Source of the DNA: Phoenix dactylifera
Lineage: Eukaryota; Streptophyta; Magnoliopsida; Arecales; Arecaceae
NCBI RefSeq assembly: GCF_009389715.1
Contig: NC_052409.1
Coordinates: 5,445,775-5,509,774, forward strand
Length of the DNA stretch: 64,000 nt
Direction: 5' to 3'
Part shown: one piece after another, positions 47,986 to 59,600 of the stretch
Layout of the letters: every line of letters begins with the position of its first letter
How positions within the stretch are numbered: position 1 is the first letter of the stretch
Notes under the pieces: model-generated
What the model was told of the DNA's origin: nothing
Database searches by the model: none
The model's input: the letters and a program-made list of their open reading frames with translations, nothing else
Made by a program: the position numbers and the translations under genes

Positions 47986-50346
47986 AAGATTTTTCCTTAA
48001 CCGTTACTTTTTTCTTCATCTAGCCTTGCTGAAATGAGTAGCCTTTCTTTCCTGGCTAGGCCTAACACTCCAAGTGCCCTGGTTGGCCTTTTAGGTAATG
48101 ATTTTGGGTGCAACCCAACCCTCCCATGATGCACTAATCTAACCGTAGATGGACTCATCCTTTAGGGCATGAATTCATTTTACATACGACAAAAGATTTA
48201 GCCACCTACAAATCCCTGCTTGTGATCTTCAAAAATGCATGATTTTACATATATTGTTACAGGTAATTATGAAAAAGTGTTTGGAAGGGGCCATTATAGT
48301 GCTAGCTACATAGTAGTGGTTTTAGCACATTGATATCTTGTTCTTGCCTTGATTCTTGCAGATCCGACTTGGTTCAGGCTCCCCTCCGCCAAAATCCCGT
48401 CCCACAAGGTTGAATTGGAAAGATAGCAACAATAGGAAGGGTTTATTGCTGTTTAAGCTCGGTCTCAAGCATTACTGGCAGGTAGTGGCTTTTCACCTAT
48501 CGATAACATTCAATACCACTAGGTTTAGAGTGGTTCGACCTGCAACCAGTGCTGGGGGTGTTGGGTGCTGGTTCCTTGTCAGTACAGCACATACTATCTA
48601 GCGCATACCAGCAAAGCCAGCTCTTTGAGTACAATAGAGCGAATCATGTCACATCTATCAATCTAATCTGAAAAATATTCCTCAAGTAGTCAAACTTGAC
48701 ATACTTTCAGACTTGTCAAAGCAGGCAGCACTATGTCATGATGGATGAAAGACAAGAAAAATATATAAAGAAGGAAATAGAACAAATAAGATTAAATGGA
48801 GGAAGAACAAACAATCTTAAAGAAATTAGATCTTATTCACAATTGAACTTGTCTGAGAGAATGAACTGTAGATTGAATTTATCTCTAAATAGCCGATAAA
48901 CTGAATCATACCCTGACAATATTTTCTTCGTCCTCAATTATTTGGAAAGAAACATGAAAACTACTTGAGCAACCTGCAATCTCAAAATTTTTCTCCAACC
49001 TTTTTTTGGTAGAGAAGGGCCTAAACTGATTTTTCTCCTATTCAACTCTCTATTTTCCTGAATATAATGATGGAGCACTAGGTCAGGTGTCTTTATTTAG
49101 GTCCTTTCTTGCCCTATTTCCTGCCAATTATGCTATTACTATAAGTTAAATCTAACCTCGTATCTGTTGCACATTACTGTCATCCAACATTGAGACAATG
49201 CATTAGTATGAAGATGATCCTTGTGCTTCCATCTGACATAATAAATATAGGAACAGCGTAATTATTGCAGAACATGATTATTATAGATCATAAAGTAACT
49301 GTATTGTCGCCAAGTCATGTTATTATATTAGACAAGCTATGGATTCTCAAGCATGGTTCAAAGGAAAAATTAGTTGGAATACCTGTCATGAGCAAGTAGC
49401 TATATGCATTCTTGCAAACCAAGATTGTGCAGCTATAGCACTAGAACATCTTAGGTTGAAAGAAGTGCTACAAAAAAAAATCACAGGTAACTGCCATGTT
49501 TCTTCATATATGCAGATCATTGGCATGGAGTCTAGGAACCAGGATATATGCCTTGCCATTAGTCTGAGGGCAATAATGTCCTCTTGACCACTTTATTTTT
49601 ACCCTATAGGACAAGCTTATTTCCATAGGTTAGCTATCCCCCGGATTAGTCACGCAAACAATTATTCCTTGCATGTGCTAAATATTAACCCCTGGGATTA
49701 TTAAATCATATAGCATTAGCCTGGATCCTGCTCTATGCAAGCAGGTCCTAAATGGATCCAATCGTTCTCATTCAATAAGATGCACGATGAAAATGGTTGT
49801 TCATAGTAAAATTTTACAAAGGGAGCACCTGATTTTACATAAGATTATTTTTTAAATATAAAGTTCTAAAAAGTCATTTTTGAGACTGAAAAGAGATAGA
49901 TCATAGAACTTTTTAGACTTTTTTGACAGTGTGTTCGTCATAACCATTCTGCTCAAGTTGATCATTGTTTTGTTTCTCTAGTGCGAGATGGTAAATTATA
50001 TTCGTGGATTAGGGCATGCATTAATAGAGCAACAAATCAAAAAGACTAAAACAATCATGGTCCATTTGAATTTTGTTTGCATTCATGGTTAGTGTTGCTA
50101 CCATACGTATCACATACATCTATTCAAATACAAGCATATCAAACAATGGATAACAGAAAAAAATAGAAAAGGAAAAACACATACCTAGTTTATGTTTTCT
50201 ATCATTTTTCTTCTGCTTGCTGTAAGGAAAAGAAACACTGGTAAAACATAAAATCTATTCTTTGAGAAAGGTCAAAAAAATTAAACATAAGAAAAATTGT
50301 GTCTATACCTTTACCAACCTTGGTAGCCGCATAACTAGGCATTTAA

Positions 50347-50347
50347 C

Positions 50348-50398
<51 letters not shown>
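50347..50398. repeat. (AC)n(AG)n microsatellite
   Basis: About 19 AC units run directly into about 7 AG units. Confidence 0.97.
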
Positions 50399-53079
50399 CA
50401 TGGCCCCGGGGGATGGGGGTTGGGTAACAAAAGCAGCTATTACTTTTATCAAATTGTATCATGCCATCATGAAAAAGTGTTCATATTAAAGATTTCCTCA
50501 CAAAGTGTTCTTATTTAAATTTCCTGGGTAAAAAAGTCAAGAAAACGAAAATTATGAAGTTTAAATTTACCATTTTTAGTGTTTTCAAGGCATGAGCAGT
50601 GTAAGAACTCACAATACTATTTCAGTTATAATTGCATTGTAGTGTTTTCAGAGCATGTGTACACATGAATCCTACAAAAGTGTCAAAACTATCATTTCAC
50701 ATTTCAAAGCTCTTACTAATCAAGAATCTACCACTTTGACCACTTTGCCTTGCACACATCTGATATTGGATATCTGGTACTTGTATTCTACTTAGGAACA
50801 CAATGATGTTTCCCGAAATGGCATACCCTAAGATGCAAGCTACCTATGGAGATCAGGTGGAAGGAGAAAAAATTAGAGTTACAAGGATGATGATGGTGGA
50901 GGATGAGAAATGGGGTCCACAGTTCACCATAAAAGGACATGTCCTCAATTTTATTATAACAACAAGGGTGATAATTATGAAGTTAGAAGACACTAAGTTG
51001 CCCTTAATTAGTGGATCACCACTTATTTTCATGTTTACATGGTTATGGGGGTAATGACAAACCAGATAGATGAAAATAAGATCAAAGAAGCCCAATAATT
51101 TGTTACAACCTGCAAACTACATTAGTTGGATCAAGAAAATAGATCAAACTTGAAATCATCAACACCACAAAGACAAACATATAGGAAAAGGAGAAATATA
51201 TAGGATGGAAAATGGTTGGAAATTATATCAAGTAGATAAGCCATGGTGTTCCTTTTCTCTTTATATATGTGGTTGTTTTACGAGGGCAAAAAGACATGTA
51301 TACACCTACCAAGATGCATTTTGTAAATGGCTATGGTCCACCATGGTCCAATATAGTAAGCCATATCACTGATAAAAAACAAAAAAGAAGGATATGTCAC
51401 AATAAGCACACTTCAAACAGCTGATTAATGCTGTTCTGTCATCTTGTCCTATAATGAGCTTACAGAGAAAATGGATCTTACATTCAAATTTGAGACATGA
51501 AAGAAGACAATGGGATGCATATTGATCTTTAACGATAAATAAGTTTCCCCAGGAACATAACCATATAGAACAAGCTAAGATGTGAAATTTTCTGAATCCA
51601 TATATACACAAGCCATCAACCGGGTAGTGCCTTTAAGATAAGTTTGCTTGCCTTGTTTTAGTTTATTGCATTTGTTATATGATTTATCAAAGAGTCGTTC
51701 AAATTTATTTGTGACATCTGATATTGCAATGCTACTTAATAATGAGCATTTTTATTCACAAACAGATTGTTCAACTTGAAGAGCAATATCTTGGAGTCAA
51801 ACAAGATCCCATTAGTCTCACCCAAAGCCATAGCATGATATGTACAGTGCAAAGTTGTACTGCCCTTTTCATCTGTTGTTGTTGGAAGAAAATCTATCCT
51901 GCTTCGAAGCTGCCATGAGGTTTTGATTGGCTGAATGGACTCGAGTGACCAAGAATGTGAATAATCCACAGAAAAGTTGCTTATGGGAGGATATGGTAAA
52001 GGCTTTTCTTAATTTTTGTGGTGGTCTAGGAGGGGTGTCTTCATGTGTCTGGAGCAGTCAATGCCCTGTATTTAGCTTTTACCTCCGCTCAAATGACAAG
52101 AAATTTAAACCATTCCAGAGGAGCTGTACTCTCTTTATTCTGTCCCCATTTGCCCGGTTTAAGTAGCAAGCAATTCACTTCTGATATTGCAGGTGACCCT
52201 TTTGGGAGCAGGGGTATTTTTAAAACTATTCCGAGAAGCTTATCTTTTTTTTTTGGTTATTATTTTGGAATGAATCAGGCATCTGGGCATGATACCCATA
52301 TCAGATGCATAGTGCCCAAGTAATGGGCAAGCGACAATAATGCTGGAGGTGGCTCGGCAATACAACAGATGATGCTTGGATTTATTTGAAAAGGAAGCAT
52401 ATAAAATGATTGGTTGGTTATATATAGGCAGATATATGGTATTAGGATGTGCAAGATGCTACTCAATACTAAAATGCTGTCAGGATGATTTGGTTTGAGG
52501 ATGCATTGCATCCCAGCTTGGGGTTTATGGTGATGTAATGTTGGAGTATGCGACATGATCAGTTGGAAACTAGTGGACTTTGAGCAGAGGATGAGAGGGG
52601 GGCAGCTTCCTTTTCAGTGATTGTTGTTCCGTCCTCCAATAAGCTTTTGGTGTACATTCGAATCGAAAAGCAAAGTTTATCGTGAGCCAGGAAGTAGTAT
52701 TGAATGGCCCAGGGAAAGGTTAGTGTCAAAATTGTCTCCTCCTTGCACCAGAAGATGAAGAAGAAATCAACAAGCTGAAAAACCAAGAAATGCTGCGTTG
52801 TGGTATGGCTGCAACTCAATCGATACTGGAGTATGTCCTTTTGGCTATAATGTCCGGATTACAGCTGTAAGTTTCTCTCCCTACTCTACATGACCCGTAA
52901 ACTAAGCAATGAAATCCTAGGTGAGCGGGCCATGCTTGTGGAACTCTGGCCCCATGCAACTGCAATTGTGCGATGATATCTTTCTATGTTGTCAGTTTCG
53001 TTTTGTAATTGTGCGATGCCCACCAAGTCTAATGAAGAGTCCTTATCTAAGTTTGAAGCTTCATCGATATCCACACTGT

Positions 53080-54010
53080 CCCGGAATGAAAAGAGGGCTG
53101 GGAAGCCACAAAAAGAAGGTCAGAGTTAGAGAAGATGCATTACTGTCGTCGAAATGCCCGTGGTGACCTACAGCTTAGCCAACTCACAGCCCAGCAACTT
53201 AAATCCATATGTGGAACGGACCAAGATGAATGAATGGGTCGAGCTGGCGGCCGCATGCTCTTCTGGGGGAATTCTAACAAGTTGGAACTCTTCAAAGATC
53301 GAAGGTTCGGTTTACCAGAGAGGAGCTTTCTCCATTAGTACAAAACACCAACCTTTGCACCATGCTTCAAAGAGCGAATATCTACGGTCCAACGGACAGC
53401 AATCAAAAAGCAGACCGACCTCCTCTCGGAGGAGGAAATTAAACAGGCCGTATTCAGCTTATCGAGGGAGAAAGCCCCGGAAGGCTTTCCATTCTCTTTC
53501 GAAATCTTCTGGACAGAATTAGAACGGTTAGGGCTAATAGAGAAATCGGATTCGGTGATTTAGAAATGGAATAAGAATAGAATCTTCGCACCGAAAGGAT
53601 TGCTACAACTTTCTGAGCAAGCAAGGTACCCGTTTACAATCCGCTGGAAGAATCTGTTACCGGAGAAATGTAAGATTTTCAATTGGCTACTCTTCAACAA
53701 AAAAATCCTTACCGCGGAAAATCTTAATCAAGGACCGCCAAATTGTCCACTGTGTACGGCTCAGAAGTGGAAGCAACAGATCATCTTTTTATGTCTTGCA
53801 GCTACTCCAAACAAGTATGGCATCAAATCTGCCAAAGACCGCATCCTCATCCTCCAGAGCCAATCTCTGATCTATGGTCAGCGTGGAGGAAAGCTCGACC
53901 GGTGAGCACTTCCAAGATTGCATGGGACAAGGCAGCCACAATGGTCTGCTAGTCAACATGGAAAGAAAGAAACGGAAGACTTTTCAGGTTCACAGAAGCA
54001 TCTCCCCTTC
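53080..54010 (+). mobile_element. Internally deleted LINE (+ strand): endonuclease, RT start and zf-RVT pieces
   Basis: Plus-strand pieces of one L1-type ORF2 lie in correct order but with most of the protein deleted. An APE-endonuclease-like segment, CSSGGILTSWNSSK, is at about 53250-53290. The start of the reverse transcriptase, LLSEEEIKQAVFSLSREKAP, lies near 53420-53480 (with GFPFSF following). A zf-RVT-like region around 53640-53830 contains PEKCKIFNWLLFNKKILTAE and NCPLCTAE, followed by DHLFMSCSYSKQVW after one frame change. The catalytic YxDD block of the RT is absent. The piece breaks at about 54010, where a LINE of opposite orientation begins. Confidence 0.75.
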
Positions 54011-55605
54011 TTTTCTTTTTTTTTTCTTTTTTTTTTTGTTGCTAAAGCGGATGTATCATACATGGCGGATGTGAATACACCCAAAAAGGTCAAAAAATGA
54101 CAAATCTCAGAGCGCTCCGGGTAATTCCCTCTCCTCCAGCCAAAGCTCAGAGGATTTCCCCAGAATGGTTAGCAACGCAAGAGACTACCTAATCTGCAGC
54201 CCCGTTGGTCTCTCGGTACACATACTTTGCTTGAACGGCCACCCCTCACTCACCATAGCCCGAATTGTCCCTGAGCAGTGAGTGGTTGTTGCCCACCCCA
54301 CTCACACTCTGCTGAATTCAACCAATAACCCTCCAGCACTATGGCGCATGCTCGCAATAAGCGTCCGACATAACTCAAGTCGGACCAGGTTGCCCTCAAC
54401 TCCATCTCCAGGACCGAGATTTCAAAGATCTAGCAGCCACCAGCAGCAATTACCCTGGACTTCAGACCTCTGATGATGAAGCCTGTTCTCTCCTGCTCCT
54501 GCCATCCAGTACACAACCGTCAAAATTTACCTTGAGAAAACTCAGAGATGAGGGCTCCCGAGTGAAAAACACCGTGCGAAGCGCTCGAAGAGCAAAAAAG
54601 AAGCCCTAGGTGTCCTGGTTTCGAGCCCACTCAATCACGAACCGCGGAGGGGGACAATTCTCACGTCAAGGCATTTCTGGATAGCCAGATCTGATACGCC
54701 ATATTGGTCACTACTATAGCCACCTGCTTGGAGTGTAGTGAGGCCACCCACCGTCTGATCATTTGCAGAAAGGATGTCGAGTCACGCTAGCCTCCTGAAG
54801 GGACCCTAGCAAGCTCTCAAATCGTCCTTGCACGCTGGCATTGGAACAATGCATGGTCCACGAACTCAGCCACTTGGCACAAGAGGCACTGGAAATAGAT
54901 CTCCAGGCCCCTACCACTCAGGATGAGCCTCGTCGGTAGCCTGCCCCAGGCAATCTTCTAGAGAAACAAGGCCACCCTCGGATGCAGACCAAAGCGCCAG
55001 ACCCAGATGCAGTCAACCCCTATGTTCTGCACACTCCGGAGAAGGCTGAGAACATTGCCAACCCTAACTCTAGATCTGCATGTCGAGCTCCATACCCGCA
55101 TGTCGGGGCAGGGACAACCTGGAACTGGTACTAACCAGATCCTCTCAGCAAACTGGTCACCAAACAGCTGGGCTAAGCGAGTAGTATCCCAGCCTGCCCC
55201 ACCGGGCTGAAGGAGGTCACAAACCCGCAGCTCTTTCGGGGCGTCGATGCTAACCATGGTCGGCCACAATCCTACTAAAAGCAAATCCACCTAGGAGCCT
55301 ACCACCACGTCTATGCCCTGTCTGTCACCTATCAGCCACCTGCAATTAGATAAAATCAAAGGCACATATCTATCGATCTCCCACCACAAGGGGGAGCATC
55401 GCCAACTCCTAGCTGAAGTCTCACCAACCTGAGCCGGACCATACCGCGACGTCATTACCTGCCTCCAAAAACACTGAAGCTCTAGAATGAATCTAGCCGC
55501 ATGCCGGGCGATCAAAATCTCTCTTCTTGTCAAGAAAGACTGCACCCCCAAACCACCAGCTCGAGTCGGAAGACAGATCGACTCCCAAGCTACCAAGGAA
55601 AGGCA
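54010..55605 (-). mobile_element. LINE 3' part (minus strand): RT end, zf-RVT and RNase H relic
   Basis: Minus-strand order: VAWESICLPTRAGGLGVQSF (55590-55530, the C-terminal RT signature), then WRQVMTSRYG, then VCDLLQPGGAGWD, then CPDMRVW. This is followed by a zf-RVT-type block after HPRVALFL, where a TAG replaces the usual Trp (near 54970), and then a C-x2-C...H...C spacing (54910-54840). Beyond that lies a decayed RNase H-like region to about 54200. The + strand poly-T at 54014-54041 represents its poly-A tail. It is 5'-truncated near 55600 and split into frames with stops, hence inactive. Confidence 0.8.
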
Positions 55606-55901
55606 AAAGAAGACATCGAGAAGATACTCTCATCAATAAAGGATTAACTCACCTAAAATCAGACTACTTCTCAAAGTCATCGGACTTTCAGCTGTCAAAA
55701 CGAAGCATCAAGCCTCTTTATGTGAAAAAGCCCTCCCCTTGTAACGTTCTAAGAATAGTTTGACGACCAAACCAAGTCAACCCTAGCGATGGCTAAGGCC
55801 CATACCCTAAGCAAACTATACTCGAAACCTCCCTACAACTCATGCTGTAAATTCCCTCTGTAAATAGTTACCTTCCTCCTAATCCGACAAAAAAAAAAAA
55901 C
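55606..55901 (+). mobile_element. Probable 3' tail of the plus-strand LINE
   Basis: About 300 bases of non-coding sequence end in tccgac followed by a 12-base A-run at 55890-55901, the expected form of a LINE 3' UTR with poly-A tail on the + strand. It may be the displaced 3' end of the LINE at 53080-54010, cut off by insertion of the minus-strand LINE. That link is inference from orientation and position. Confidence 0.5.
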
Positions 55902-56617
55902 AATCACTTCTAAAAACATATGTTTTCTTTCATAGGTTGATAAATAGTATATTTTAAAGAGAGTAACATCTTGTACAATTTGAAGTGTAAAATTTCTAAT
56001 GAAAGCATGGTAGCCTTTCTCACCATTTTGTTAGTAGTAGTAGTAGTAGCAGTAGTAAAGCTAAGGCATAAGCTACGGCTCCCGAACAAGCACTAAACTG
56101 GGTATTTTGTGCAATACGCATATTTGATGCGACACAAACATGATAAGGTGATTTTGGGGACCAAAAAAGTGGTGCTTAGGAGGTTTCAATCCCTGATTGC
56201 CTTTCCATTCTTCATTTTTTATGGAGGAACCGACGCCACGCACTGCTACCTGCAGTAAACCATTGGAAGGGTTGGTAAACTTCATCACAAATCCGGCATG
56301 GCAGGCAGCATATATGACTTCCTGATTTCAGTATGCTAACATCAAGGAGAAGCTACAAAGAAAGTAGATAAACGATGCGTCCTCCAAGTTACCTGAATCG
56401 AGCATAGTAGTTGAATGTTGACACTTTGAAACAAAAATTGAATGGCTAACAATAACCTCCAACGCGATCATCCACATGGTGAAAGCCAAAATGCCTGTGG
56501 ATGGTTGGGATGCGCTTCTATACATCCTCTCACAGATTCACCAAAGAGAGGAAGTGTACATAATATAAAGCAACCAAAATGCAAGGATGATAGATTGCTG
56601 AAGCATAAGGAAGAAAT
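55902..56617. other. Downstream flank of ATR
   Basis: Holds the 3' UTR region of ATR on the minus strand and a short (GTA)n run at about 56032-56056. No gene recognised. Confidence 0.45.
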
Positions 56618-59600
56618 TCAAAACCAAGCCATCCACCATATATACATCTTGCCAAGATTTTTGTGTGAAATAGCTTCAGCTATCAATCGTCGGGCCTGTC
56701 CTTCCACGGCTAAGGGTAAAGATGGTGCTGCTGCCACACCAACCACAACTCCCTGTAGTCGAGCTTTGATGTTGCTGATGGCCCTCTAAAATTCAAAACC
56801 ATAAAATTTTCTCGCACCAATTAAAAACTAAGTATTGCTTATAATGCCAAGAATCAAGCATAATGGTCAATATGCTACTAATGGCAGCGATACAAATAAA
56901 GATTATACAGACCTGTGCATGAGGATTCTGTACTTCTACTCCGCTGGACTTGTGAGATTTGGTCCACTCCACCAATGGGTCATGGATGAAAGTTTCAAGA
57001 ACACTCATCAGAGTCTCCCTATGCGTTCTCAGCACCAAAAGGGTGATCTCACAGACTTTCAAAAAAATGCCCTCATAGCCAGTAATGCCTAGGCCATCAA
57101 TCATGTTCTGCACATTGATTAGTAGATAAATAACAATTATTAGGTCAAAGTGGGAGGAAAGAAACCTATTGATGCTCTGTTCTCCTTACTTGGGTTAGTC
57201 TGAAAGGCACCAACTCAGGCTTATCTAGGAGCAGGCCTTTATCAAATAAGCAGCTGAAATCAACATGAACACAGTCACCGCTAGTTGAATCAAAGAGAAT
57301 GTTCTCGCCATGCCTGTCACCAAGCCCTACAATGTGCCCAACCATGGACCACACAGCAGTTGTGTGCGCATAAGCCACTCTAGCCCGAAACCAAGCAGCT
57401 GGCTCAGAGAATGTGGTCAAGAACCATCTATGGAAAACAGGGGGGAACATTGGGAGGATTTTTGCCTTCAGCATCTCATCTTCAGGCATCTTTCCCTGGC
57501 ACTGATCATAGATCCTTTTAATCAATGGATTTGTTTTCTGCCGGTCAAACTTTCCACAGGTTATATATATGTCCTGAAGAATGTGGCGAAGGCCACGAGT
57601 GTGTGGCACCCACTCTACCATCCCGCAATCCTCAGTGAGGGGGATCACAGCAAAGGTCCGGATGTAGAGCTTCCTTCTGCGGCTCTCAGGGAACTTAGAT
57701 AACAGACGGTTGATCATGGCAGTGAACTCCATCATTCGGGCATCTTTCCTGAGGTCATCCTTTGGCTTGCAGAGAAATGGACGACGCACACCATCACTTC
57801 CAAGGAAAACAACCTGAGACTCAACATTATTCCATCAGTAGATAGATTTGTTCTATACATAAATTGATCTGACATGAAAGAGGTTACAATTAGAATCATT
57901 AAGAGTTACGAGGACACATTTACATGAACTGGAAATCACTCTAAATCCATTCAGGAACTAGATTTTAGAAGCCATAAAAATAACTTTCCAGGGTTTAAAG
58001 TATTGATCAGTCCATAGTTATGCCAAATGAAACAACAAAGATTTATATGAATTCACAACAGATAAAGAGATTCTTACATAAACAAATTTTACTAACTTCA
58101 TTTTGCACTGGGTATTGACCTTCTCTATAACAGTCCTTTGATTCAAATGCAAGTTCCTTGTTGTTACTGCTATCCATATTTGCTAAAACCAGATAAACAT
58201 TAGAAAAATATTGCACTGACCTTCTTTGGTCGCTGCAGAGAGGAAAGGATTTCAGCCTCATCTGCTATTCCAGATATTGTAGCATGATCAGAAGCTGAAA
58301 AGACATGAAAACCAGAAGGGTCTGTTAGACTTGCGTCATACGAGGGTAATGTGACTGTCAGAGCTTGCTGGACTGGCAGTACAATCCCTAGTGGCATCAT
58401 ACGCTTTAAGGCACTGAACTCAGTTGAGATATTAATTGTCCTTGCCTTCGGCTGCCCTGGATGAAAGCACAGCCTAATGAGGTGATCTATCAGGCTAGCA
58501 AATTGAACAAACAGGATGCTGTTATCACTCCCACGCCGGGATCTTTTACGTGCAGCTTGTATTATCTCTGCAGCAGCATCACGCCTTGCAGCAACTGTTG
58601 ACTTTGATACTGCAGCCATCATCCAGAGGGCTTGTTGTGGGTATTCTTGTAAAACTGATGTAATGACATGTTTGACAATCCTAACAACTTCTTCATTCTG
58701 ATGGCAGATGCGGGAGATCAACTGGGATAGTACTGTTAGCCATTGATATGTCGGCAGATCCTTCAGGCATCCCCTCATAATGCTCAAAACCTGGTAAATG
58801 GAAGTCAGAATGTTGAGACTCAAGCAGCTAAAGAAATAAAAGAGGAGGAGGAAGAGGGAGGAGGAGGAAGAGGAGGAGGAGAGTGAAAATTTTACCCTTG
58901 CATGAACAGTTTTCATAGGTTTGTTGGATGAGGACTCATCTCTGTGATATATGCTTCCAAATTCAAACCAAAGTGTCAATAGTCTTGGTAGTGCTTGATA
59001 AAGATTCTTGTGCCCTTTGTGAAGTCCTTTTGCATAGAATAGTAACACATCAGGAAGGTAAGACCACCAGGGCTTATCTTCAGCCAAAGAATTTAAAGAG
59101 CCACCAGCACCAGAAGAAGACTGCATTGCAAGATTATCTTCCTGCCGCTTCCTGGCATCAACAAGTAGATCATCACAATATTTTGCCGTGAAAAAATATC
59201 CCTTTTCCCACTTGGGCTGCAATTCTCTCACTCTGGAGTAAAGAGTCATAATGTCTTCCTTCTGCTTTTGACCTGTGTAGTGGATCCATCTTGTATATAA
59301 GAGAATGGATTTAGCCACATCTTGGTTCTCCTTTGATGCTTGTGTGGCACAAAGAGAAGGTGGATTTGGCAAAACAAGGGAAAGGTTAGAAAGCGAAGAG
59401 ATCACAGCAGAGCCTAGAACCTCCACGGGCATGTCTAGAAGTGATTGCTGCAGTTCAGCTATAGCACAATCAGATTTTCTAGTACTCCACAAAAATTTAG
59501 CCTTCTCCATATGCACACTTGGAGCACCTGAAGCATGTGCTTCTAGTATTGCCCGCTGGGCAGTCTCATAATGACCAGCGGAACGACAAAGTTTAGCATA

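Larger units (their letters stand above)
44143..53080. other. Large intergenic region without recognised genes
   Basis: About 9 kb. It includes the 3' flank of the DUF151/UVR gene, a GTACC fold-back repeat (47299-47505) with a second half-copy near 47935-47985, and the (AC)n/(AG)n microsatellite at 50347-50398. Open frames up to about 90 codons occur on both strands, but none has recognisable motifs, a credible start or splice context, so none is called. Confidence 0.5.

Noticed and set aside
50803..51054. An 83-codon plus-strand open frame starting with ATG-ATG
   Set aside because: Methionine- and isoleucine-rich, no known motif, and matched by an equally long frame on the opposite strand; likely chance in AT-rich DNA.
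58791..58895. Treating the 105-base stop-free stretch in ATR as ordinary coding sequence
   Set aside because: It has proper GT and AG borders and a repeat-derived composition, and the family sequence as I recall it joins HAR directly to VLSIMRG. It is kept as an intron and discussed as a finding.
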